Shown piece by piece: positions 1 through 12,873 of a stretch of 64,000 nucleotides of DNA. The DNA is from Hibiscus mutabilis. Its lineage: Eukaryota; Streptophyta; Magnoliopsida; Malvales; Malvaceae. Position 1 is the stretch's first letter, and the number at the start of each line of letters is the position of its first letter. The translations under genes and the position numbers were made by a program. The DNA lies in contig CM033752.1 of assembly GCA_019671005.1 (NCBI GenBank), positions 2,542,001 to 2,606,000 of the forward strand, read 5' to 3'. Under the pieces are notes generated by a model. That model was not told the DNA's origin. It was given only the letters and a program-made list of their open reading frames with translations, and ran no database searches.

Positions 1-1944
1 ATAAAATTCACCATCTAACCATTTTTGTAGAATTTATGGTGAATTTTCAAACTTACTACCATAATCCAGTTTTCTACACAGCTTCCATAGTTAACTTCAA
101 CTTTTATACTAACTTCTCCTTACTTCTCTATTTTTCAATGTAGTCCCATTATTTACTTTAAACCATCAACTTATCACATTCTTCATCAAATAATTATTCA
201 CAATAGTTTCCCTTAATTTTCCTTCTTAAATGAAATAGTCACTAAAATGCAAAGATAAGGATTCTAGCTTCTTAACTTTGCAATTTAGTCCTCAAATCAA
301 CATTACTATCTTAATTCCATCATTATAACTAAAATTCAGATTTAATCCTTCTCTAAAACCTCATTTCCGAATTGGTCACTTAACTTTGACAATTTGTCAA
401 AATGGCCACTAATTCGATTCAACATCAGTTTAGTATTCTAACTTTAATTTCACATCTCCAACATCATTAATAACATAAATACACTTCAAAATCATAAAAA
501 TTCAGATTAGTCCTTTAACTTTCAGAATTGCCAAAATGGTCCCTATACCTTTAATTTAGGGTTTTGCTTCCAAATAACAAGTTCAAGCTTACTAGATCAT
601 TTATCCAACATCACAAACCCTAAATCAAACTTGAATCCATAAACCCTAATCATATTTATACAAACTAAAATATGTAGGGTTTAACTCTCAACTCAATAAC
701 ATGATTTTAACATTATACTAGCTTGATTTCAACTTGAATTTCATCATGAAATCATAAAATTCCAAAAGCCCCAAACTTTTCCCATAAACCCTAATTTTTC
801 TCATGCAAAATTCTCATCAATCAATCATGTTTTCCATGAATTATTTACACCAAAAGATAGAGCTTGAAGAGTAGAACAACTTTGCAGTTGAAAATATTAC
901 CTGAAAATCGAGTTTCGGGGCTTGAATCGAACTTGAAAAATTTCTCCCATTTCTTTCTCATATTTTCAAATGGCAAAAGATGAAGAAATCTTCATCTTTT
1001 GCCACTTTGTTTTTAATTCTCTACAATTATGCCACTTGTAAATATAAATGAATTTTAAATTTATTTAAATAGTGAAATTACTAAAATGCCTTTTTAATCC
1101 AATAGTTGAGATTGATCTTATCATCAATAAAGGGCGAAGATTAAATCTTCCATTTCCTTATTCCAAAAATGCCCTTGTAACTTTTTAAATATTTCAAAAA
1201 TACCATTGGGGCTAAATGACCAATTTACCCTCTAACTAATTTTTATTTTCTAGTTTACTTCAAAACTTCCATTCCATTACAATCCAACTAAAATAGTTCA
1301 TTCCCAACCGGTCACTATTCCTTAAATTTATTTTATAACTTCTCCATGGCTTATGGAATAGCCTCTGAAATTTTGATTCGATCCGATCTACCGATATTCG
1401 TAAAATACTTCTACTGTGATTTTACCTTTTCCGAACTATCGGATTTATTCCAAAAATTCCATATTTCCATATTCGGGAAATAAACTCTATTATTTCATAA
1501 AAACTTCCTTTCCCAGAACTTAGACTGAATTTTCCTAACTTAGTCTACTATTTCGATAATTATCGAAAATCTCTATAGAATAAAATTTCTCTTAGAAATC
1601 CTTTATCGATAATCCATTCGAATATTCTTTACTTTTACTGAGTGCAAAATATCGATTAGAAACACTTTTATGTAACCTTCTCGGGGGTCAGCCATCATAG
1701 TATTTCCCTGGCCTGAGCACGCTTAATAATTTTATTCGATCCAAATTCAATACCTTCTACTGTATCTTAATTCTCAAAACTGATATCAAGGTTCTTATTT
1801 TGATCAGATTTACCTTATGTTGAATAAAATCACTTATTGGGAAGTTTACACTTTAGTCCCCAAACTTTTCCAAAGTTTATACTTTTAACCCCAAAACTTT
1901 CAAAATTTACATTTCGGTCACTGTCCAAAATTTGGGATATTACA
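1..1944 (-). repeat. Ty3/gypsy LTR, cut by the window edge (3' LTR of a minus-strand element)
   Basis: Base 1 onward matches 7627-9570 closely and colinearly, so this is the last half of the same long LTR. It ends in GGATATTACA, the reverse of an LTR start TGTAATATCC, and is followed directly by a polypurine tract on the minus strand. The rest of the LTR lies outside the window. Short open frames here are not genes. Confidence 0.85.
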
Positions 1945-1957
1945 ATTCCTCCCCTTA
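1945..1957 (-). other. Polypurine tract of the gypsy element
   Basis: Read on the minus strand this is TTAAGGGGAGGAAT directly before the LTR start TGTAATATCC. Its place next to the 3' LTR and its purine run identify it as the plus-strand primer site. Equivalent tracts lie at 9571 and 56064. Confidence 0.7.
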
Positions 1958-1974
1958 AGAAAATTCATCCTCGA

Positions 1975-4870
1975 ATTTTCAATGTGTACCTGTTCCAAAC
2001 ATTTACGGATATTACTTCCCTATTTTCTTCTCAGCCTCTCAATTGGCTTCTTCGACCTTGTGATTTTTCCTCGAAACTTCAATCAATGAAATTTCTTATT
2101 CCATAATTATTTAATTCTGTAAACCAATATTTCTACTAACCCCTCTTCATGTATCAAATCTAATTGCATCTCAATTTATTCAGGATGGATGACATGTAAA
2201 TAATTCAGTCAATGCCCCCAAAACATAAGTACATATACTATGGACTTTTGCTTACTTCTAGAGATAAGACCCAGTAATATACTTTTGGTCCAACTCTTTC
2301 ACGATTCTTTGAGGTATAACAGTTCTGGAACCAAGTTTTTCCCTTTTGACCTATAGAAATCATCATTCCTCAAATTTTCAATGTTTACCCATTTCCAACA
2401 ATTTCGGGTATTACTCCTGCATTCTTCTTTCAGTTTCCCATGTGACTTATTCCACTTTATGATTTATCTATATGAATTTAACCAGTGAAATTTTCTTGTT
2501 CCTTAACTCTTTGACTTCATATGCCAAGATTTTCACTGATCGTTACTCATATCTGGAAGTAACGCCAGTTGATAAACCACTAGTTCAACTCCTTTTAGAA
2601 TCCTATATGGCCCAATAATTCTGGGACTAAGCTTTCCTTTTTGACTAAAACGTAACACCTTCTTCCAAGATGAAACATTTAAAAACACTTTGTCCTCAAA
2701 TTCGTACTTAACATCATTCTCTTCTTGTCTCCATAAGCATTTTTGTCGATCTGCGGCAGCCTTGAGATTATATTAAATAATTATTACTTTATTCTCTATT
2801 TCTCGTGTCAAATCAACCCCTCCAACTTTTCGGTTATACCAACCATTTTGATCCTGTAACTCAAGCCAATAATGAAGAGTTAGGCATATTCTTCCATATA
2901 GTATTTCAAATGGTGTCATTTTAATATTTGTCTAATAACTATTGTTACTGGTAATCCTATTACAAATTCCATTGTCACTCGTTCTCACTTCCATTGGGGA
3001 ATAGAAATAGGCTGAATCAATCTAGAAGGTACTTGATGTTTGGCTTTTACTTGTTAGCATGTCAAGCACTTTGTCATAAATTTCGAAATTGTCATTTTTC
3101 ATTCCTGGCCACCAATACCGAGTCTTTAGATCTTAATACATTTTGCTACTTCCAGAGTACATAGTCAATGGGCTATGACACATTCAGTCAAAACTTCTTT
3201 CTTCAAATCACCATTATCAGGAAAGTAAACTTTTTCTTGATAATATAAGCAACCGTTTGACTTAATTTCATAGTCCTGTGTTTCTCTTGTTTCAACTTAC
3301 TTCTTTTTTTTTTCTCTTCTTTTTATAAGTTTTGAGCTGCCTTGATGCATATGCTACTACATTAATCTTCTCGAAATGATAATCTATAACTACATTGTAT
3401 TCTCTTAGGAACTCAACCTATCTTTGTTACCGTAGGTTCAATTCTTTTTGTATCATTAGTTGCTTTAAACCTTTGTGATCAGTGTAACTAGGACACTTCT
3501 TACCATTCCAATGGAATACCTTTTTACGATAGTTGAGTAAGTAGCAGAGTAATAATAGATAAATTCTACACAAAACATTTATAATATCCAGCTAATTTTC
3601 AAGAAACTCCGAACTTTAGAGACATTTTCGGTGCCTCCTATTCAAGAATAGATTGTACTTCCTTGGAATTCAACTATTATTCCTTCAGCCAATACTAATG
3701 TCTAAGGAAAATTACTTTTGATAACCAAAATTCATATTCAGAAAACCTTACATAAATCTGCTTATCTCTTAATGTTTGTAATACCACTCAAAAATGGTAA
3801 TCATGTTCACCTTCTATCTTTAAGTATACCAGAATATTGTCCATGAAGACTACTACTACAAACTGGTCTAAGTAGTATTGGAATACCCTATTCATCAAAT
3901 TCATGAATACACCAGGGGCATTTGTAAGTCCAAATGGCATTACCAGGAATTTGTAATGTCCATAACGAGCCTTGAATGCTGTCTTTGGTACATTTTCTTC
4001 TTTGACCTTGAGTTGACAATAACCTGATTTAAGATCTATCTTTTAGAACACTGTTGCACCTCTAAGCTGATCAAATAGATCTTCAACCCTTGGTAGTGGA
4101 TACTTGTTATTAATAGTTACTTTATTCAACTACCGGTAATCTATACATAATTGTAGAGAACCCTCTTTCTTCTCTACAAATAATACCGGAGTACCCCATG
4201 GTGATACACTCAGTCAAGTGTAATCCCAATTTAGCAGTTCTTGCAATTGAGCTTTCAGCTTTCTTAGCTCAATTGACACTATCCAATATGGTACTATCGA
4301 TACCGGTTTAATTCTAAGATAGACATCAATCCCAAACTGTACCTCTCTATCCGGAGGTAATCCTAATAACTCATCCGAAAACACATTTGAAATTTTCCCA
4401 CAATCGGGATATCTTTAATCTTCTTTGGTGACATTTGTATAATCACCACATAAATTAAACACGCCTTACATCCATTTACTTAACAACTTCTGAGCTGTTG
4501 TCGTAGAAATCACTGACTCTAAACAGTAAGTTCTTTATTTCACATTTACTTCAGAACCATCAGGTTCTTGAAGCACTAACCTTTTTTTTACACATCACTT
4601 CTGCATCATATACAAATAGCCAATTCATTCCAAGGATAACTTCAAATTCATGAAATGGAAGTTCCATTAAATTCGCTGAAACTTAATCCATTGAATTACT
4701 AATGGACATTTCTTATATATTCTAGTCACCCATACACTATGTCCAAATGGATTACTAAAAATCACATCATTAGAAATAGTTTCCTTAAAAATCTTTCTTT
4801 GTGCCATTATCTTAGTGCTAATGTATGAGTGAGTCAAATCCAGATCAATTAAAGTAAATGCAGGCTCTCT
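1975..4870 (-). pseudogene. Decayed gypsy pol (PR-RT-RNase H-IN-chromodomain)
   Basis: Translation of the minus strand gives recognisable pieces. A protease motif LIDLDLTHSYI (family form LIDPGSTHSYI) lies near 4800-4860 and the protease tail VILGMNWL near 4600-4660. Reverse transcriptase lies at about 3780-4060, with DLKSGY, MPFGLTNAP and catalytic FMDN (3836-3847) where the family has YMDD. RNase H lies at about 3335-3480, with DHKGLKQLM and VVAYASRQL. The integrase C-terminus lies at about 2556-2711, with KGKLSPRIIGPYRI. A chromodomain-like NHKVEEA lies near 2040-2060. Stops interrupt every part, several at conserved Trp positions, and there is no long open frame. The enzyme is dead: the second catalytic Asp of the RT is Asn and the protease DPGS is changed. 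Confidence 0.85.
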
Positions 4871-5568
4871 CCATAGCCTTTGCTTTATTTAAAGAATTCT
4901 GATAAACCGATAAACTCATACCTAACAACATATCTTTATTAAACTTATATTTGGTTTTAAACACCTTTTTAAAAGAATTTCCAAATCACTTCCTTAACAA
5001 GTACTAACTCCATGGCATTAGTGAAATACGAACGTGTTCCTTTAGCAGGATACAACTTCTTTTAACTTCTTAGTATATATGCAGTTTAATTCCTCTATAA
5101 CACGACTTTAACATCTTTATGCCACAAACTGACAATTATCGGACCACTTTCTCCTTTAAATTCAGGAGCTCCTAACTTTTAAACTCCATAACAATCGACA
5201 TCCTTACTGGTGCAGGCACAAGGGTCTTAATTCTATTAGCCACAACCTTTAAAGCTCATACTAAGGTTTCATATTTTCGTGCTAGAGTTCTATGCTATAC
5301 AAGTGGCTCTACTGAGATAAGAGCCAGAGATGGAACATTCTGTATTTCATTACTTCTACTTTGGACCTCCTTTTGGTCTCAATTATCAGATGTCTAACAC
5401 AGTCCAACAATACTTGACATTACTTATTTCTACTATAACTTATTCATGTTATTGAGGAGCATAATCAACTTACACAACAGTACGTCAGTAACATGACATC
5501 CTAGGGGCATGTATTTAACATCAAATCATATTAAACTTGGTTTAGCCTCCAGAATCGGCTAAACCTGT

Positions 5569-5581
5569 AGTTCTGATACCA
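5569..5581 (-). other. Primer-binding site, tRNA-Met type
   Basis: On the minus strand this reads TGGTATCAGAACT, starting five bases inside the LTR end GGTGTTACA. It matches the usual plant initiator tRNA-Met complement TGGTATCAGAGC for its first 11 bases. This fixes the element's orientation and marks 5587-9570 as its 5' LTR. Confidence 0.75.
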
Positions 5582-5586
5582 ATAAA

Positions 5587-8500
5587 TGTAACACCCTTAA
5601 CGTATACTCGTAGACCGAATATACATTAAAGATGTTACGAAATTATTGGAAGAAATCTTGACTTGAATTTTTTTTATACCAAAATTTAATAGGTAGTTTA
5701 ACCCTTTCTCAGTTTTAAATTTAAAACTATATCGTCGAGGTGTAGCTAGTTTTGACCCTGAATTGGTTTACAAAATTTATAATTGAACTATTAAAATAAA
5801 AACAATATAATTTAGGATGAAAACTACGTAAGCTGCCTAGAACCTTTCTTGATTTTAAATTTTTACGCGATTAGGGCAAAACAACATTTTAACCATATCA
5901 AAGATTTTGCTATTGTTAACAATTCGTATTTCTAAACTTATCCATCCATAAAAGCATATAATTACGTTGTAAGCTTATGCTGTAGACAGTTCAATTTTAA
6001 AATACTTACATGCCCTCTAGTCTATCAAATTATGGTAAAGACGTACTTACTGAACTTATTGTAGTAACTTGATTTTTTCCCCCAAGTTTTTGCTTCTCCT
6101 TGATAGAAGATTTCCAGGAAACCTACGTGTGACATAAGACACACGCTAAGTACGAACTTAGTGAGGCAGTTAAACTTGTTTATTTTAAAAACATGAAATA
6201 ATGTAATACAATATGTCATATATAAAAGTGCATTTCGTTTTCTCTATAACATGGCAAGTATATCACAATGTACATATGTCATGTATGATAACTATCATAT
6301 AAATTATGTTATTATTGCATAATATATTCTCTATCATGGACATGCTTTCATCATGTAATCATTTACATATCATGTACTCTATCATGGTCATGCTTTCATT
6401 ATGCAATCATTTGCATATCATGTATTCTATCATGTATCATGTAACATTTCTATCATATATCAATAACATTTCTATCATATATCAATAACATTTCTATCAT
6501 GTATGTCATGTACTTCCCTGTCATGTAACATGTAACTTCTTTTTCATGTATCATGAAATCATGTAACATATTTTTCATGTATCATGTAATCATGTAACAT
6601 TTGTATCATGTAACATATGTATCATGTAACATATGTATCATGTAACATCTTGTTATTATTATCATCTTGTCTGCTAAAGGCCTATGGAAACCCCGTAGAC
6701 TATCTGCACCGTAGTGCCATGTAGAGTACGTACTCGAGAGGACGCTCTTTGCTCCTCATATAAGGACGCTCTATAAACACCTTGTTAGTACATTTGCACT
6801 ATGGGCGTGGATCCCCAGGTGTCTCTTGTTTCATTTTAATTTTGTTATTATCCATATTTCATGTATGCATAATGCATCATCATTTATGCAAACAATAATT
6901 CGTACCTGGTATTCCATCAAGCTTGCCATGTCGAGCAATGTATCATATCATGTATTATAGAGAAATGCAATGCAATTTTCAATATAATGCAGACATTTAG
7001 AAATGTACTCACCTGAGCCATGTAATAGTATGCCTCACTAAATTCTACTAAATCCTTTCCTTTATAGTATCTCGAACCTTCTTTTGATTCGGATCCAAAC
7101 TTCATTAATCACATGGATGTGAATAACATTTGTTAGATTCAAATCTAACAATATTTTAAACACGCTATCAAATCTAATCATTCGAATATACAAAATTTCC
7201 TTCCTTTCTTATACTGTCCAAAACTTATTTATTTATTTTTTTAGTCCCTAATGACCATTTTGGACTTCAAATAATTCCTCCAAGCTTGCTAACTAACATT
7301 AGATATAGAATGTCTCAAATTCCATTTTCTGCCACCTTGCACTAGCTTTGAAGATTTATTTCTATAAAATGATATAAAACTCAGAATTCGATTCCGTTTG
7401 TTCTGAAAGAAACTAGATTCAATAAGCTTTTCAGCCATATAAATTAAAAGCACAAATTCAACTCGTATGATTTATGACAAATTTTCAAAGTCAATTTTCA
7501 GTGCTGATTTTGGAACAAACTACCATACTGTTTTCTGACCTTTCACCACATATCTTTTTACTCGGAACTCGAAATCAGTTTTCGTTAGTTGGAAACGAAA
7601 CTAGACGAACAAATCTTTTCATAGGTATAAAATTCACCATCTAACCATTTTTGTAGAATTTATGGTGAATTTTCAAACTTACTACCATAATCCATTTTTC
7701 TACACAGCTTCCATAGTTAACTTCAACTTTTATACTAACTTCTCCTTACTTCTCTATTTTTCAATTTAGTCCCATTATTTACTTTAAACCATCAACTTAT
7801 CACCTTCTTCATCAAATAATTATTCACAATAGTTTCCCTTAATTTTCCTTCTTAACTGAAATAGTCACTAAAATGCAAAGATAAGGATTCTAGCTTCTTA
7901 ACTTTGCAATTTAGTCCTCAAATCAACATTACTATCTTAATTCCATCATTATAACTAAAATTCAGATTTAATCCTTCTCTAAAACCTCATTTCCGAATCG
8001 GTCACTTAACTTTGACAATTTGTCAAAATGGTCACTAATTCGATTCAACTTTGGTTTAGTATTCTAACTTTGATTTCACATCTCCAACATCATTAATAAC
8101 ATAAATACACTTCAAAATCATAAAAAATCAGATTAGTCCTTTAACTTTCAAAATTGCCAAAATGGTCCCTATACCTTTAATTTAGGTTTTGCTTCCAAAT
8201 ATCAAATTCAAGCTTACTAGATCATTTATCCAACATCACAAACCCTAAATCAAACTTGAATCCATAAACCCTAATCATCTTTATACAAACTAAAATATGT
8301 AGGGTTTAACTCTCAACTCAATAACATGATTTTAACATTATACGAGCTTGATTTCAACTTGAATTTCATCATGAAATCATAAAATTCGAAAAGCACCAAA
8401 CTTTTTCCATAAACCCTAAGTTATTCTCATACAAAATTCTCATCAATCAAGCATGTTTTCCATGAATTATTTACACCAAAAGATAGAGCTTGAAGAGTAG

Positions 8501-9570
8501 AACAACTTTGCAGTTGAAAATATTACCTGAAAATCGAGTTTCGGGGCTTGAATCGAACTTGGAAATTTTCTCCCCTTTCTTTCTAATATTTTCGAATGGT
8601 AGAAGATGAAGAAGTCTTCACCTTTTGCCACTTTTTTTTTAATTCTCTACAATTATGCCACTTGTAAATAGAAATGAATTTTAAATTTATTCAAATAGTG
8701 AAATTACTAAAATGCCCTTTTAATCCAATGGTTGAGATTGATCTTACCATTAATCAAGAGCCAAAATTAAATCTTCCATTTCCTTCTTCCAAAAATGCCC
8801 TTGTAACTTTTTAAATATTTCAAAAATTCCATTGGGGCTAAATGACCAATTTGCCCTCTAACTAATTTTTATTTACTAGTTTATTTCAAAAATGTCATTC
8901 CTTTACAATCCAACTAAAATAGTTCATTCCACCGGTCACTATTCTTTAAATTTATTTTATAACTTTTCCATGGCTTATGGAGTAGCCTCTAAAATTTTGA
9001 TTCGATCCGATCTCCCGATATTCGTTAAATACTTCTACTGCAATTTTACCTTTTCCGAACTATCAGATTTATTCCAAAAATTCCATATTTCCATATTCAG
9101 GAAATAAACTCTATTATCTAATAAAAAATTCCTTTCTCAGAACTTAGACTGAATTTTCCTAACTTTGTCTACTATTTTAATAATTATCGAAAATCTCCAT
9201 AGATTAAAATTTCTCTTAATAATCCTTTATCGATAATCCATTCGAATGTTCTTTAATTTTACTGAGTCCAAAATATCGATTAGAAACACTTTTATGGGAC
9301 CTTCCCGGAGGTCACCCATCCTAGTATTTCCCTGGCCTGAGCACGCTTAATAATTTTATTCGATCCAAATTCGATACCTTCTACTGTGTCTTAATTATCA
9401 AAACTGATATCAAGGTTCTTATTTCGATCAGATTTACCCTTATGCTGAATAAAATAACTTATTGGGGAAGTTTACACTTTAGTCCCCAAACTTTTTCAAA
9501 GTTTATACTTTTAACCCTAAAACTTTCAAAATTTACATTTCAATCACTGGCCAAAATTTGGGATATTACA
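5587..9570 (-). repeat. Complete Ty3/gypsy LTR (5' LTR, 3984 bp)
   Basis: The LTR runs from TGTAACACCC to GGATATTACA on the plus strand (TG...CA). Its right half is colinear with 1-1944, and the whole is the reverse complement of the solo LTR at 16551-20688. It contains a CATGTA-rich satellite patch and conserved LTR blocks such as TTGGATCCGAATC near 7085-7100 (minus). Polypurine-tract and pol sequence of a second copy continues to its right, so it is shared between two partial elements. Confidence 0.9.
6300..6655. repeat. CATGTA/ATCATG-rich short tandem repeat inside the LTR
   Basis: Units built on ATCATGTAACAT and ATCATGTA recur with small changes, most regularly at 6440-6640. The words are nearly palindromic (CATG, ACATGT). 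The matching part of the solo LTR at 16551 carries different short repeats, so this zone evolves quickly between copies. Confidence 0.7.
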
Positions 9571-10434
9571 ATTCCTCCCTCTTAAGAAAATTCGTCCTCG
9601 AATTTTCAATGTGAACATGTTCCAAACATTTACGAATATTACTTCCCTATTTTCTTCTCAGCTTCCCAATTGGCTTTTTCAACCTTGTGATTTTTCCTCA
9701 AAACTTCAATCAATGAAATTTCTTATTCCCTAATTCTTTAATTCCATAAACCAATATTTCTACTAACCCCTCTTCATGTATCAAATCTAATTGCATCTCA
9801 ATTTATTCAAGAGTGATGACATGTAAATAATTCAGTCAATGCCCCCAAAATATAAGTACATATACTATGGACTTTTGCTTACTTCTAGAGATAAGACCCA
9901 TTAATATACTCTTGGTCCAACTCTTTCACGATTCTTTGAGGTATAACAGTTTTGGAACCAAGTTCTTCCCTTTTTTACCTATACAAATCATCATTCCTCG
10001 AATTTTCAATGTTTACCCATTTCCAACAATTTCGGGTATTACTCTTGCATTATTCTTTCAGTTTCCCATGTGACTTCTTCCACTTTATGATTTCTCTAAA
10101 GGACTTTAACTAGTGAAATTTTCTTCTTCCTTAACTCTTTGACTTTATATGCCAAGATTTTCACTGATCGCTACTCATATCTGGAAGTAACACCAGTTGA
10201 TAAACCACTAGTTCAACTCCTTTTAGAATCCCGTATGGCCCAATAATTCTAAGACTAAGCTTTCCTTTTTGACTAAAACATAAGACCTTCTTCCAAGGTG
10301 AAGCCTTTAAAAACACTTTGTCCTCAACTTCGTACTTAACATCCTTCTCTTCTTGTCTACATAAGCCTTTTTGTCGATCCGCGACAGCCTTGAGATCATA
10401 TTAAATAATTATTACTTTATTCTCTATTTCTCGT
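9571..10434 (-). mobile_element. Truncated second gypsy internal fragment
   Basis: The polypurine tract and the chromodomain/integrase tail are repeated here, colinear with 1945 to about 2810. The similarity stops at about 10436, in the shared word TCTCGTGT, where an unrelated LTR begins. Together with 1-9570 this gives LTR, internal, LTR, internal, a chain expected from recombination between tandem or nested copies rather than one clean insertion. Confidence 0.8.
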
Positions 10435-10929
10435 GTAGATAAATAATCAAAACGTTACAAATGAGCTCCTAATTTAATTAAAAATATTTGAACAACCAAT
10501 TTGATTAATACAATTTTGAAAATAAGAATTACAGACTCGACCACGTAAGGTCCTATGAATACATAACCCAATAAAAACAAGTACCGTATTCTGAAAATCA
10601 CCATCTTCTGGAATCCTGTGTTGATGATGATCCTCGATCCTACGATTCGATGATCAACCTATGCACGGAAACAATTATTTCGAGCGCTGAGCTTACAAAG
10701 CTTAGTGCTACACATCTACTCTACCATACTTCATGTTGATCATAAACCTAAGCATGCAAGCTAGTACGAGCAATAAGGAGAGATAAATAAAAACGTGGTG
10801 CTACCAATAGTCACCTAAACACATGCTCTTATCATGCAAATCATCATATGTGGCACACAAGGCCCAACCATACTCGGGATCTCACCAGATCATCTGAGAA
10901 AAAGCACACAAAGTCAAACCACAAACCTG

Positions 10930-11085
10930 GAGTGAGGCTCGGTGTCACACAACCTCGGGAACGTACACTCTGAGTGAGGCTCGGTGTCACACAACCTCGG
11001 GAACATACACTCTCTCTAGGTGAGGCCCGTTGTCACATAACCTTAGGAACGTACACCCATACTCTGGAACATACACTCTCGAGGT
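10930..11085. repeat. Tandem repeat with GAGGCTCGGTGTCACAC core
   Basis: Three imperfect units of roughly 50 bases share GTGAGGCTCGGTGTCACA, AACCTCGGGAACGTACAC and similar words. The repeat lies wholly within the truncated LTR. The LTR at 23720 has its own different repeat zone in the comparable place. Confidence 0.75.
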
Positions 11086-11516
11086 GTACTAACCTTAAGC
11101 CAAAGCAATAAATCCCCATCCAAGCTCCTTCAAACATCTCTTTAGTTCCAATATTCGAGTCCACTAAATCCTCGAATAAAACAAATATGACTACATAAGC
11201 CATTTTACACTATTGAACTATTTTAGGGGATAAAACGCGTAAAAACAACTTACCGTGTTCAAATATGGTGAAACAGACTCAGAACATCGAGAAAACCCCA
11301 AATAGAGTCCCCCCAAAAAAGTTAAATTTGGTAAAAAAGTCACTGATCAACAACGGCTCGGTCAAACTACTGGCGGCTCAGTTCAGCTTAGCAGACATGC
11401 TCGGTCCCTGGCTTGGATCGGCTTAGCTCGTCTTGGCCTAGCAGCTGAAGCCCAACGACTCAAAGATGCTGTTAGAGCCCGCGTCGCACGCCTACGAGCA
11501 GCAGCGGTGTGTGGGG

Positions 11517-11927
11517 TAGGGATGGCAATAGGGCGGGTCAGGTTGGGTTTTTGGTTGACCAAAATTTTAAAGCTTTAGCCCGACCCGAGCTTAATATATC
11601 TTTATCTCTGACCCAACCCAACTCGACATTAATAAAGGTATAACTCGACCCTAAAATTTTAATAAAAAACCCGATAAAACCCAACCCGACCTGAAGAAAA
11701 TTAATAAAAATATTAAATATAATATATAAAATATAATAAATATAAATATATATTTATAAATAAATCAGGGCAGGAAATTTCCACCCTAAACTCGAACCCA
11801 AAACGACCAAACTCAAACTCCTTTAGAACCCGACCCAACCCAAAAACCAAAAATTCAAAAAATTCTGACCCTACTGGATCGAATCGGGTCAGAACCAGCT
11901 AGTTTCGGGGTTTTTTTGTCATCACTA
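11517..11927. mobile_element. hAT-type MITE, 411 bp
   Basis: The terminal inverted repeats are TAGGGATGGCAA at the left and TAGTGATGACAA at the right, read inward. The flanking 8-bp target copies GTGTGGGG (11509-11516) and GCGTGGGG (11928-11935) differ at one base. An 8-bp duplication and TAGGG-type ends are hAT hallmarks. The interior is rich in GGGTCGGGT-like words and has no coding capacity. Confidence 0.8.
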
Positions 11928-12468
11928 GCGTGGGGAGTCCTTCGGCAGTAAAACGGCGGCGGCTAGTTCTAGTCCCACTATCCCAACATCGTTGAACATG
12001 CTGGTGCCCTCAGATTTTGGGTTTGACCACAGGAATTACCCCGTTTTGGTTTGATTAAAACTTTCTTTCTCTTACCCCCTACGACGGTGACTCTGATGGT
12101 GGTGCCACTGGTACCGGTAAACTCGTCTCGATGAGATGAATACAATGGCGATGGAGGTTTCGACAATGGATGGACAAATCTCGATAGATCAGAGTTTAAA
12201 ACTGACCCTATACTTTCTCTCTCACTTTCCCCTTCATCTCATACTTTTCTTTTTCTCTCTCTCTTCATCATATCCTCTTCCACTTTTTCCATCACTCCCC
12301 TCTTTTTAAAATTCAAAACTTGCTCCCCAAAATAATGGGCAAACTTAAATATCCTTAACTTAAACTTCCAAAATAAAGGCCTATAGCCCGGGTCCGAGAC
12401 CCGATTCACTAAATCAAAAATTGGGTCGTTACAGAAAACATTTGATAAACTCTTAATAAATTTTGTAG

Positions 12469-12586
12469 TGTGATTGGAACCCTAGTTTTATCTACGGGTC
12501 TGTATTGCATATTATGGGGAAGACAAAAAGAAGAGCAAGAAATGACTGAGTTGAAGAAATGTTGTTTTACCCAAGGACGGAGCTAG
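12469..12586 (+). pseudogene. Remnant last exon of a WAT1-related transporter (copy A)
   Basis: After an intron-like tail ending in TTTTGTAG, the frame reads VIGTLVLSTGLYCILWGR, matching the last exon of the intact gene at 51035-51182 almost residue for residue. The intact copy then continues for about 23 more residues. Here a deletion of about 60 bases joins the KEEQEM stretch to sequence that is the 3' untranslated end of the intact copy, and the frame runs to a TAG at 12584. No upstream exons remain, because the sequence to the left is LTR. It is a dead paralogue, 36 kb from the intact gene and in the same orientation. Confidence 0.85.
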
Positions 12587-12757
12587 GATCAAATATTGAG
12601 AGGGGCAAGATTCTATTAAGCCTTTAAATCTAAAAATGGGAGGGGCAAAGACCTTATTTGAGTAGTATTTAAACTTAAAAGACCTCAAATGCTATTATAC
12701 CAAATATTTTGGGAGGGGCAAGAACCCCTCCCAATATATACATAGTTTCGTCCCTGG
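12571..12757. repeat. MITE-like repeat with GGACGGAGC / GGGACGAAAC ends
   Basis: The ends GGACGGAGCTAGG and, on the other strand, GGGACGAAACTATG form an imperfect inverted pair. The interior holds two copies of GGGAGGGGCAA. Related sequence follows the WAT1 copies at 51260 and 53560 (GACGAAGACAA...ATCAAATATT), so it belongs to the shared 3' flank. The superfamily is not clear. Confidence 0.4.
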
Positions 12758-12873
12758 TTTCCCCATTGTCCAACGAGTTCACAGCCATTGGTCCAACACA
12801 ATTAATGAAAATATTCTTTTGGATATAGTTTTCAAAATTAAATAATGGATAATTATTCTGTACACTGGTGGAG

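Larger units (their letters stand above)
1945..5586 (-). mobile_element. Internal region of Ty3/gypsy chromovirus-like element
   Basis: This segment lies between two LTRs of the same family, with the polypurine tract at its left and a tRNA-Met type primer site at its right, so the element reads on the minus strand. The order on that strand is protease, reverse transcriptase, RNase H, integrase, chromodomain-like tail, the Ty3/gypsy order. Only about 0.7 kb lies between the primer site and the protease, so most of gag is missing. The long LTRs and the C-terminal tail suggest the Del/Tekay chromovirus group; that group name is an inference. Confidence 0.85.
10435..12433 (+). repeat. 5'-truncated LTR of a second gypsy family
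   Basis: It ends in GGGTCGTTACA. Blocks such as AAGGTCCTATGAATA and AACCTATGCACG also occur, in the same order, in the LTR that starts at 23720. The first 150 or so bases, including the TGTAACACCCC start, are missing at the left junction. Its 3' end abuts the intron before a WAT1-type exon at 12469, so it probably landed in that intron. It contains a 411-bp hAT MITE. Confidence 0.65.

Noticed and set aside
11978..12166. 62-residue minus-strand ORF
   Set aside because: Inside a truncated LTR, with no motif and no conservation in the related LTR at 23720.
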